NCBI RefSeq assembly: GCF_004121055.1
Contig: NZ_PYAL01000008.1
Location: 310,001 to 374,000, forward strand
From: Achromobacter aloeverae
GTDB lineage: Bacteria > Pseudomonadota > Gammaproteobacteria > Burkholderiales > Burkholderiaceae_B
DNA: 64,000 nt
Reading direction: 5' to 3'
Part shown: one piece after another, positions 21,912-29,973 of the stretch
Position numbering within the stretch: position 1 is the first letter of the stretch
How the letters are laid out: every line of letters starts with the position of its first letter
Position numbers and translations under genes: made by a program
Notes under the pieces: model-generated
Told to the model about the DNA's origin: nothing
The model's database searches: none
What the model saw: only the letters and a program-made list of their open reading frames with translations

Positions 21912-22816
21912 GCGCCTGGCTGCGACAACACCGCTACGCGCTGGGTATCACCCTGCGCCGCATGCTGGCCCAACCGTTTTCCTCCGCCGCCAACCTGCTG
22001 GTGATGGCGCTGGCCCTGGCCCTGCCCATCCTGGGCGGCGCCATCCTGGTGTCCGTGCAGCCGGTGGCGCGCCAGGTGTCGGTGGCGCCCGAATTGACCG
22101 TATTCGTCAAGCTGAACGCGCCCGCCGGCACCGCCGACGCCATCGCCAGCCGCATACGCAAGGACTTCGATCCACAGGTGCGCAATGTCCGGGTGATCGG
22201 GCGCGACAGCGCCCTTGCGGAATTGCGCCGCAATCCCGCCTGGTCCGACGCCCTGGCGGTGCTGCCGTCCAATCCTCTCCCCGACGCCGTCGTGGCGACC
22301 TTGCGCGATGGCGACGGCCTGGCCGGCATCGCCAACGATCTGGCGGCCACCTGGCGCACCTGGGACCAGGTGGAGCAGGTACAACTGGACAGCCAATGGG
22401 TGCAGCGGCTGGAGGCGCTGTTGCGTTTCGGCCGCATCGGCCTGGTTTTCCTGGCGGCCTGCGTGGCCATGGTGGTGCTGGCCACGGTCTTCAACACGGT
22501 GCGCATGCAGGCGCTGTCGCAACGCGAGGAAATCGCCGTGGCGCGCCTGGTCGGCGCGACGGAATCCTTCGTGCGGCGTCCCTTTCTTTACCTGGGCGCC
22601 TTGTCCGGCGCGGTGGCCGCCCTGCTGGCGATAGGGGTGGCCGCGCTGGCCCTCACGCCGCTGAACGACGCCATGTTGTCGCTGGCGCGCAGCTACGGCG
22701 CGGACTTCGCGATCCGCCTGCCCGACCTGCCCTGGCTGGCGGCGGCGGTGGTGGGGGCCGGCGTGCTGGCCGCCCTGTCGGCGCGCTGGTCAGTCAAGCG
22801 CAGTACGCGCTTTTAA
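21908..22816 (+). CDS. ftsX: cell division protein FtsX
   Basis: Membrane partner of FtsE, type VII ABC topology with four helices. The 302-residue product has a cytoplasmic N-terminus, TM1 about 28-50, a periplasmic domain that would contact amidase activators, and TM2-4 toward the C-terminus (with the conserved-looking MQALSQREEIAVARLVGAT loop). The ATGA overlap with ftsE couples translation. Confidence 0.93.
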   Translation: MSAWLRQHRYALGITLRRMLAQPFSSAANLLVMALALALPILGGAILVSVQPVARQVSVAPELTVFVKLNAPAGTADAIASRIRKDFDPQVRNVRVIGRDSALAELRRNPAWSDALAVLPSNPLPDAVVATLRDGDGLAGIANDLAATWRTWDQVEQVQLDSQWVQRLEALLRFGRIGLVFLAACVAMVVLATVFNTVRMQALSQREEIAVARLVGATESFVRRPFLYLGALSGAVAALLAIGVAALALTPLNDAMLSLARSYGADFAIRLPDLPWLAAAVVGAGVLAALSARWSVKRSTRF

Positions 22817-22950
22817 GCCGCTTAATCGGGGTAATCAACCCGGCGACGGCATGCAATATTGTTCGCGAACCGTGGCACAAAGGCGTGCCGGCGGGTTCGC
22901 GCGTCTCCTTCACGTCAAAAAGATGTCACCCTTGTTGGCCGCGCGGGCCG

Positions 22951-22986
22951 TATAATTTCGATATCTTTGTAAAGTTTTGAAACTTT
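22951..22986 (+). promoter_or_regulatory. AT-rich promoter-like segment and inverted repeat upstream of cheD
   Basis: TATAAT at 22951-22956 is followed by a perfect inverted repeat AAAGTTT-TG-AAACTTT (22971-22986), 37 bases before the cheD start. I see no matching -35 at normal spacing. The dyad could be an operator or a leader hairpin. Confidence 0.35.
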
Positions 22987-23023
22987 CACCCTTTTTTTGT
23001 CCACGTTTCCGTGAAGCGCTTCC

Positions 23024-23671
23024 ATGACGACTGCCCGTGACGCCCGCGCGACGCGCCACTATTTCGACAGTACGTTCAATTGCCAGGCCATGAAGGTCCT
23101 GCCGAATGAGTACTACGTCACTGGCGAGAACCTGATGATCACGACGGTGCTCGGTTCGTGCGTGGCTGCGTGCATACGCGACCCGCAGACCGGGGTGGGC
23201 GGCATGAACCATTTCATGCTGCCGGAGGGCGACAGCCAGTCTCCCGCTTCCGCCACGATGCGCTATGGCGCGTTCGCCATGGAAGTGCTGATCAATGAAT
23301 TGCTGAAGGCCGGCGCCGCCCGCGAACGGCTGGAAGCCAAGGTCTTTGGCGGCGGCGCGGTGTTGTCGGCCATGCAGCAGATGAACATCGGCGAGCGCAA
23401 CGGCCAGTTCGTGCTGAACTACCTGAAAACGGAAGGCATACCGGTACGGGCCCAGGACCTGGGCGACGTCTACGCACGGCGGGTCAATTTTTTCCCCCAT
23501 GACGGCCGCGTCATGCTGCGCAAGATGGATTCGCGCACCCGCGCGGGCGAGGTCATCGCCAAGCGCGAAGTGGCGGTGGCCCAGACCCTGCAAGAAAAAA
23601 CGGTCGCCAAGCCGCGCGTGGAACGCTTTGCCATGCCCGTGCGGCGCAAGGTCAACGCCCCGGCGACCTGA
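23024..23671 (+). CDS. cheD: chemoreceptor glutamine deamidase CheD (orphan)
   Basis: CheD deamidates specific glutamines of chemoreceptors, tuning signalling. The 215-residue protein keeps the catalytic Cys46 in [12 protein letters not shown] and His63 in [11 protein letters not shown]. It has a short Lys/Arg-rich C-terminal tail. No other chemotaxis gene (cheA, cheB, cheR, cheW, mcp) is near; it stands alone between ftsX and a convergent oxidoreductase gene. Confidence 0.92.
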   Translation: MTTARDARATRHYFDSTFNCQAMKVLPNEYYVTGENLMITTVLGSCVAACIRDPQTGVGGMNHFMLPEGDSQSPASATMRYGAFAMEVLINELLKAGAARERLEAKVFGGGAVLSAMQQMNIGERNGQFVLNYLKTEGIPVRAQDLGDVYARRVNFFPHDGRVMLRKMDSRTRAGEVIAKREVAVAQTLQEKTVAKPRVERFAMPVRRKVNAPAT

Positions 23672-23674
23672 TCG

Positions 23675-23697
23675 CGCGGCGGCGCCAGGCCGCCGCG
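23675..23697. terminator. GC-rich hairpin between convergent cheD and indolepyruvate oxidoreductase genes
   Basis: CGCGGCGGC, loop GCCAG, GCCGCCGCG: nine perfect pairs immediately after the cheD stop. No U-run follows on either side, so termination activity is only a guess. Confidence 0.4.
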
Positions 23698-23771
23698 GAC
23701 TTGCTGTCATCCCGTTCGATCGCGGCGCCGACAGTGGCGCCGGCAGTGACTCCTTGCCGTCGCCATCCCCA

Positions 23772-26700
23772 TCACGCAGCGCGCGCGCCGCCACCGATTT
23801 CCCGCACCGGCGCCGAGAACTTTTCCAGCAGCGCCGCCCGTTGCCCGGCCGCCTTCTCCATCGCGGCTTCCTTGATGTGCCCGTAGCCGCGTATCTGCTC
23901 CGGCAGGCTGGCCAACGCCACCGCGGATTCCAGGTTGCCGCGATCCAGCTTGGGCAGGATGGCACGCACGAGGGTCTCCCGGTACTCCCTGGCCAGGGCC
24001 CTTTCGGCCCGCCGTTCCGCGGTATGGCCAAAAGGATCCAGGGGCGTGCCACGCAGGAAGCGCAAGCGCGCCAGCAGGCCGAAGGCCTTGAGCATCCACG
24101 GTCCATAAGACCGCTTGACCAGGTGCCCCTGCGCGTCGCGTCGGGCGAAGAGGGGCGGCGCCAGATGGAAGTTCAACTTCCAGTCGCCCTCGAACTGGCG
24201 CTGCACCGCGGCCAGGAACTCGCCGTCGGTATAGAGACGCGCCACCTCGTACTCGTCCTTGTACGCCAGCAGCTTGAAGTAATAGCGCGCCACGGCTTCG
24301 GTAAGGCGGGCCGTGCCGGTGGCGGCCTGCTCGGCTTGGGCGACCTGTTCCACCAGCGCCTCGTAACCGCGCGCATAGGCGGCGTTCTGGTATTGCGCGA
24401 GAAAATCGCTGCGCGACCGCACCAGCGCCTGCACCGCGCCCGGTAGCCGGTAGGCCGCCGGCGTGCCTGCCGGCGCGGCAACGCCGTCGGCGGGCGCGCT
24501 CGAACGCGCGCCACGGCGGATCTCGATGACTTCCGCTCCTTCCGCATCCAGGCGCGTGCCCGCGCCCCCGGCAGGAGCCTGGACCAGCGCCTGCACGGCG
24601 TCCAGGTCCTGCGCGGCGCGCCGGCCCCACGCGAACGCCGCCTGGTTCCTGGCGACCTGTTGGCCATTGAGCTCGATGGCGCGCAGCAGGCTTTCGGCCG
24701 ACAAGGGGATCCAGCCCTTCTGCCACGCATAGCCCAGCATCAGGGGATTGGCGTAGATGGCGTCGCCCAGCAGGCCCACCGCCAACTCGGCGGCATCCAT
24801 GGCGTGGACATTTTCGGCGCCGCAGGCACGCCGCAGGTCGTGCAGCAGGTCGCTGCCGGGCAGGTGCCAGTCCGGATTGCCGACAAAGGCCGCCGTCGGC
24901 GCGACATCGCTATTGAGCAGCAGGCGGGTGCGATCGACGCGCATGCGGGCCAGCGCGTCCTGGCCGGTCGCGACCACCAGGTCGCCCGCCAGCACCACAT
25001 CGGCCTCGCCCATGGCCACCCGCGTATTGAGCAGGCCGTCCGGCGATTCGGCCAGCACGACATGCGAATGCACGGCGCCGCCCTTTTGCGCCAGCCCGGC
25101 CATGTCCAGCACCGAGCAGCCCTTGCCTTCGATGTGCGCGGCCATGCCCAATAACTGGCCTATGGTGACCACGCCCGTGCCGCCCACCCCCGCTATGAAG
25201 ATGCCATACGCGCGGTGCAGGTCGGGCAGCGTGGGCGCCGGCACGCCGGCGTCGATGGCGCCTTCCTGCGCCAGCGCCTTGGGCTGGCGCAGCTTGCCGC
25301 CTTCGACGGTAACGAAGCTGGGGCAGAACCCCTTGAGGCAGGAAAAGTCCTTGTTGCAGCTCGATTGATTGATGACCCGCTTGCGGCCGAATTCCGTTTC
25401 CAGCGGCTCGACCGACAGGCAATGCGATTTTTCCGAGCAGTCGCCGCAACCTTCGCATACCCGTTCGTTGATGACCACGCGGCGCGCGGGGTCGGGATAC
25501 GCATTGTGCTTGCGGCGGCGGCGTTTCTCCGTGGCGCAGGTCTGGTCGTAGACCAGCACCGAGACGTTGGAATATTCGCGCAGCTCGCGCATCACCGCGT
25601 CCAGGTCGTCGCGATGGCGCACGGGCACGCCGGGCGCCATGTCCTTGATGCCGTGGTACTTCTCCGGCTCGTCGGTGACGACCACGATTTTCTCTATGCC
25701 CTCGGCCGCCATCTGCCGCGTGATCATGGGCACGCTGATGGGCCCGTCCACGGGCTGCCCGCCGGTCATGGCCACGGCGTCGTTGAACAGGATCTTGTAG
25801 GTGATGGGCACCTTGGCGGCCACCGCCGCCCGTATCGCCAGCAGGCCGGAGTGGTAATAGGTGCCGTCGCCCAGGTTGGCGAAGACATGCTTCTCGTCGG
25901 TGAAAGGCGCCTGGCCTATCCAGGGCACGCCCTCGCCGCCCATCTGCGTGAACACCTGGGTGTTGCGGCCCATCCACGTAACCATGTAGTGGCAGCCGAT
26001 GCCCGCCATGCCGCGCGAGCCGTCCGGCAGGCGGGTCGAGGTATTGTGCGGACAGCCGGAACAGAACCAGGGCTTGCGCTCGGCCACCACGCGCGGCCGC
26101 GCCAACGCCCGCTCCGCGGCGTCGATGACCGCCAGGCGTGCCTCGATGCCGGCGCGCACGTCGTCCGGCAACTCGAAGCGCAGCAGGCGCGCACCGATGA
26201 CCTTGGCGACGATGGCGGGCGAGAATTCGTAATGCGCGGGCAGCAGCCAGTTTCCTTGCGGCACCGACCATTCGCCGCCATCCTTGTCGTCGAACTTGCC
26301 CACCACGCGCGGGATCTTGCGGCCGGTGCCTATCCAACCGAACAACTCTTCCTTCAACTGGTATTCCAGCACCTGGCGCTTTTCCTCGACCACCAGGATT
26401 TCATCCAGGCCCTCGGCGAAGCGCTGCGTTCCGGTCGCCTCCAAGGGCCAGACCATGCCCACCTTGAACAACCGCACGCCGATACGCCGGCAGACATCAT
26501 CGGTCAGGCCCAGGTCCGCCAGCGCCTGGCGGGTGTCCAGGTAAGCCTTGCCCGACGTCATGATGCCGAAGCGCGCCCGGTCGGCCGGTACCTGCCAGAG
26601 TTCGCGGTTCAGGCCATTGGCGCGCGCGTACGACAGCGCGGCATATAGCTTGTAGTCGAGCAGGCGGGCTTCCTGCTGCAGCGGCGTGTCGGGCAGGCGG

Positions 26701-27437
26701 ATGTTCAGGCCGTCGGGCGGCATCTGGAAATCTTCCGGCAGGATGATGCGCACGCGGTCGGCGTCGACGTCGACGGACGCCGACACCTCGACGATATCGG
26801 TGATGCACTTGATGCCGACCCAGACGCCGGCATAGCGGCTCATGGCCCAGCCGTGCAGGCCGAAATCCAGCACCTCCTGCACGCTGGACGGGAACAGCAC
26901 CGGAATCAGGCAGGCCTTGAAGATATGGTCGCTCTGGTGCGGCAGCGTGGAGGACTTGGCCGGATGGTCGTCGCCCGCAACCACCAGCACGCCGCCATGG
27001 CGCGACGTGCCGGCGGCATTGGCGTGCTTGAAGACATCGCCGCTGCGATCCACGCCCGGCCCCTTGCCGTACCACATGCCGAACACGCCGTCGTAGCGCG
27101 CGCCCGGGAAGAGATTGACCTGCTGCGAGCCCCACACCGCGGTGGCGGCAAGATCCTCGTTGATACCCGGCTGGAACTCGACGTGATGTTCCTTCAGGTA
27201 CTTGGCCGCCTTCCACATATTCTGATCGACCCCGCCCAGCGGCGAACCGCGGTAACCGGACACGAAACCGGCGGTATTCAAGCCGGCCCGCAGGTCGCGC
27301 ACGCGTTGGAGCATGGGCAGTCGCACGAGGGCATGGATGCCGCTCATCCAGGCGCGGCCGGTATGGAGGGTGTACTTGTCGTCCAGCTGGACGGAGGCGA
27401 GCGCCGCGCGTTGCGCCGGCGTGAGGGGGGCGTTCAT
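23772..27437 (-). CDS. indolepyruvate ferredoxin oxidoreductase, fused single-chain type
   Basis: Oxidative decarboxylation of an aryl- or other 2-oxoacid to the acyl-CoA, using thiamine diphosphate and iron-sulfur clusters. One 1221-residue chain carries the alpha-like pyrimidine-binding half, a ThDP region with CSGCPHNTSTR (about residue 459), a cysteine-rich ferredoxin-like segment (ERVCEGCGDCSEKSHC, about 656-709), the gamma-like domain starting FIAGVGGTGVVT, and a C-terminal DUF6537-type domain. In archaea these are separate subunits (IorA/IorB). The true substrate here is not shown by the sequence. Confidence 0.9.
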   Translation of the reverse strand: MNAPLTPAQRAALASVQLDDKYTLHTGRAWMSGIHALVRLPMLQRVRDLRAGLNTAGFVSGYRGSPLGGVDQNMWKAAKYLKEHHVEFQPGINEDLAATAVWGSQQVNLFPGARYDGVFGMWYGKGPGVDRSGDVFKHANAAGTSRHGGVLVVAGDDHPAKSSTLPHQSDHIFKACLIPVLFPSSVQEVLDFGLHGWAMSRYAGVWVGIKCITDIVEVSASVDVDADRVRIILPEDFQMPPDGLNIRLPDTPLQQEARLLDYKLYAALSYARANGLNRELWQVPADRARFGIMTSGKAYLDTRQALADLGLTDDVCRRIGVRLFKVGMVWPLEATGTQRFAEGLDEILVVEEKRQVLEYQLKEELFGWIGTGRKIPRVVGKFDDKDGGEWSVPQGNWLLPAHYEFSPAIVAKVIGARLLRFELPDDVRAGIEARLAVIDAAERALARPRVVAERKPWFCSGCPHNTSTRLPDGSRGMAGIGCHYMVTWMGRNTQVFTQMGGEGVPWIGQAPFTDEKHVFANLGDGTYYHSGLLAIRAAVAAKVPITYKILFNDAVAMTGGQPVDGPISVPMITRQMAAEGIEKIVVVTDEPEKYHGIKDMAPGVPVRHRDDLDAVMRELREYSNVSVLVYDQTCATEKRRRRKHNAYPDPARRVVINERVCEGCGDCSEKSHCLSVEPLETEFGRKRVINQSSCNKDFSCLKGFCPSFVTVEGGKLRQPKALAQEGAIDAGVPAPTLPDLHRAYGIFIAGVGGTGVVTIGQLLGMAAHIEGKGCSVLDMAGLAQKGGAVHSHVVLAESPDGLLNTRVAMGEADVVLAGDLVVATGQDALARMRVDRTRLLLNSDVAPTAAFVGNPDWHLPGSDLLHDLRRACGAENVHAMDAAELAVGLLGDAIYANPLMLGYAWQKGWIPLSAESLLRAIELNGQQVARNQAAFAWGRRAAQDLDAVQALVQAPAGGAGTRLDAEGAEVIEIRRGARSSAPADGVAAPAGTPAAYRLPGAVQALVRSRSDFLAQYQNAAYARGYEALVEQVAQAEQAATGTARLTEAVARYYFKLLAYKDEYEVARLYTDGEFLAAVQRQFEGDWKLNFHLAPPLFARRDAQGHLVKRSYGPWMLKAFGLLARLRFLRGTPLDPFGHTAERRAERALAREYRETLVRAILPKLDRGNLESAVALASLPEQIRGYGHIKEAAMEKAAGQRAALLEKFSAPVREIGGGARAA

Positions 27438-27655
27438 CTTGTCTCCAGTTTGTCGTGGATAGCCCGGGCCGGCGCAGCGTCAGCTCTTTTGGAGCATTGC
27501 GGACCGATCCAGGCGTTCGCTCTAGGCAGCCGGCGGCCAATGCCGAACAGGACTTGCCGATCAACTTGTTGTGTGACTCGGTTGTAACTCCAGGCTGGGG
27601 GTTCCGCAATAGGGGACGTCCCCGGCCAGGCGCCCCCGTGCTGCATAATCACGGC

Positions 27656-28798
27656 ATGAATTTCGCCCCTCGCATCGTCGCCTGGCAACGCCGCCATGGC
27701 CGCCATGACCTCCCCTGGCAGAACACCCGCGACCCTTATCGCATCTGGCTGTCGGAGATCATGCTGCAGCAGACCCAGGTCAGCACCGTCATTCCCTATT
27801 ACCAGCGTTTCCTGGAACGCTTCCCCGACCTGGCTGCCCTGGCGGCGGCCGACCAGGACGAGGTCATGCCCTACTGGGCCGGCCTGGGCTACTACGCCAG
27901 GGCGCGCAACCTGCACCGCTGCGCCCAGGAAATCGTGCGCGACTGGAATGGACGCTTTCCGCCGGACGCGGCGGGCATCGCCACCCTGCCCGGTATCGGC
28001 CGCTCCACCGCCGCCGCCATCGCCGCCTTCGCCTATGGCGAAACATCGCCCATCATGGACGGCAACGTAAAACGGGTGTTCACGCGGCATTTCGGCATCG
28101 CCGGCGATCCGTCCAAGCGCGAGGTGGAAACGCGCCTGTGGACCCTGGCGGAGGAACAGGTAGCGACGGCGCGCGCCGACGCCGCGATCCTGGCCGCCGT
28201 GGCGAGCGCCGCCGCGGCCACGCCGGAAGAGGACCCCGTCGCCGCCTGCATGGTCAACTACATGGCCAGCTACACCCAGGGACTGATGGACCTGGGCGCG
28301 ACCCTCTGTACGCGCGGCAAGCCGGACTGTGCGCGCTGCCCGGTGCAGGCGACATGCGTGGCCCGCATCGAAGGCCGCCAGGCCGAACTACCCACGCCCA
28401 AGGCCCGCAAGGCGACGCCGGAACGCAGCACCGGCATGCTGGTGCTGCGCCACGGCGGCCGCGTGCTGTTGCAGCAGCGGCCGTCGCCAGGCATCTGGGG
28501 CGGTCTGTGGAGCCTGCCGGAATTCGATCCCGCGCAAGGCGCGGCCACCGCGTGCGAGACGCTGGGCGCCCAGGCGGGAGATCTGTGCGAGCTTGCGGCT
28601 TTCGCGCATACCTTCACCCATTTCCGCCTGCACGTGCGGCCCTGGCTCGTGACCCTGCGGCAAGCGCCGGCCACGGTCGCCGCGCCGCAACGCTGGGTGG
28701 ACGAGGCGGAACTTGCCCAGGTCGCCCTGCCGGCGCCCGTGCGCAAGCTGCTGGATGGCCTCTTCGCGGCGGGCTTGCCGCACATGCTGCCGGCCTAG
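27656..28798 (+). CDS. mutY: adenine DNA glycosylase MutY
   Basis: Removes adenine mispaired with 8-oxoguanine. The 380-residue protein shows the catalytic Glu34 (LSEIMLQQTQV), the helix-hairpin-helix LPGIGRSTAAAI (about 111-122), catalytic Asp135 (SPIMDGNVKR), the four-cysteine iron-sulfur loop (C..C..C..C in CTRGKPDCARCPVQATC), and a C-terminal NUDIX-like recognition domain. The longer frame upstream of 27656 has no support. Divergent from the oxidoreductase gene. Confidence 0.95.
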   Translation: MNFAPRIVAWQRRHGRHDLPWQNTRDPYRIWLSEIMLQQTQVSTVIPYYQRFLERFPDLAALAAADQDEVMPYWAGLGYYARARNLHRCAQEIVRDWNGRFPPDAAGIATLPGIGRSTAAAIAAFAYGETSPIMDGNVKRVFTRHFGIAGDPSKREVETRLWTLAEEQVATARADAAILAAVASAAAATPEEDPVAACMVNYMASYTQGLMDLGATLCTRGKPDCARCPVQATCVARIEGRQAELPTPKARKATPERSTGMLVLRHGGRVLLQQRPSPGIWGGLWSLPEFDPAQGAATACETLGAQAGDLCELAAFAHTFTHFRLHVRPWLVTLRQAPATVAAPQRWVDEAELAQVALPAPVRKLLDGLFAAGLPHMLPA

Positions 28799-28836
28799 CG
28801 ACTGGCGACCAGCGACCAGCGGCCGGCGGCCGGCGG

Positions 28837-29973
28837 CTAGGTCTTGGTCCCGCGGTACCGGTTTATGCTCATCAGCATTCCGCAGGCCACGCCCACCGTC
28901 AGCAGGGCCGTGCCGCCGTAACTCATGAAAGGCAGGGGCACGCCCACGACCGGCAGGATGCCGGTGACCATGCCGATGTTCACGAATACATAAATGAAGA
29001 ACATCATGGTCAGCGCACCCGCCAGCAGGCGGCCGAACTGCGTGGTGGCGCGGGTAGCGATGGTCAGCCCCCGCGCGATCAGCAGGCCATACAGGACCAG
29101 GATCATGACGCCCCCGTACAGGCCGAACTCCTCCGCGTACACCGCATAGATGAAGTCGGTGGTGCGCTCCGGAATGAAGTCCAGGTGCGTCTGGGTGCCC
29201 TTCATGTAGCCCTTGCCATACAGCCCGCCGGAACCGACGGCGATCATGGACTGGATGGTGTGGAAGCCCTTGCCCAGGGGGTCCGAGCTGGGGTCCAGCA
29301 GCGTGCAGACGCGATGCTTCTGGTAGTCGTGCAGGATGACCCAATCGACGTCGGGCTGGCACAGCTGTTCCTCGTAGGACACCAGCGTGCCGATACCGAT
29401 GGCCGCGGCCAGCACGACGGGTATCAGCAGCTTGAAGGACAGTCCGGCGAAATAGATGACGCAGAAGCCCGCGCCGAACACCAGCAAGGCCGTGCCCAGG
29501 TCGGGCTGGCGCACGATCAGGAAAAACGGCACCACCAGCAACGCGCCTGCCACCAGGAAGTCGCGTATGCGGACCTGGCCTTCATGGCGCTGGAAATACC
29601 AGGCCAGCATCATGGGCAGCGCGATCTTCAGCATTTCCGACGGCTGGATGCGTGTGAAGCCGAGATTGAGCCAGCGCGTCGCGCCCTTGCTGGTCTCGCC
29701 GAACAGGTCCACCCCCACCAGCAAGGCCACGCCCACCAGGTAGAAAGGCAGCGCAAGCCGCATCAGCAGAGGCGGCGGCGTCAAGGCCACGATCCACATG
29801 GCGAAGAACGCGATGAGGAAGTTGCGCGACTGGTCGGCGAAGCGCCAATCGGTGCTGCCCACGGCCGAGTGCATGACCGTCAGGCCCAAGGCGGTGAACA
29901 TCACCAGGATGAGCAATAGCGGCCAATCGAACGCGGTAAAAATGCGCAGCAGGATAAGGGCGATGCGTTTCAT
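28837..29973 (-). CDS. rodA: rod-shape SEDS glycosyltransferase RodA
   Basis: SEDS-family peptidoglycan polymerase of the elongasome. Ten or so hydrophobic helices; the large periplasmic loop carries the conserved segment GFHTIQSMIAVGSGGLYGKG and the C-terminal signature LPFMSYGGTALL. 378 residues, standard length. Its ATG overlaps the mrdA stop by four bases, so the polymerase and its transpeptidase partner are made together. It converges on mutY with a 38-base gap. Confidence 0.96.
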   Translation of the reverse strand: MKRIALILLRIFTAFDWPLLLILVMFTALGLTVMHSAVGSTDWRFADQSRNFLIAFFAMWIVALTPPPLLMRLALPFYLVGVALLVGVDLFGETSKGATRWLNLGFTRIQPSEMLKIALPMMLAWYFQRHEGQVRIRDFLVAGALLVVPFFLIVRQPDLGTALLVFGAGFCVIYFAGLSFKLLIPVVLAAAIGIGTLVSYEEQLCQPDVDWVILHDYQKHRVCTLLDPSSDPLGKGFHTIQSMIAVGSGGLYGKGYMKGTQTHLDFIPERTTDFIYAVYAEEFGLYGGVMILVLYGLLIARGLTIATRATTQFGRLLAGALTMMFFIYVFVNIGMVTGILPVVGVPLPFMSYGGTALLTVGVACGMLMSINRYRGTKT

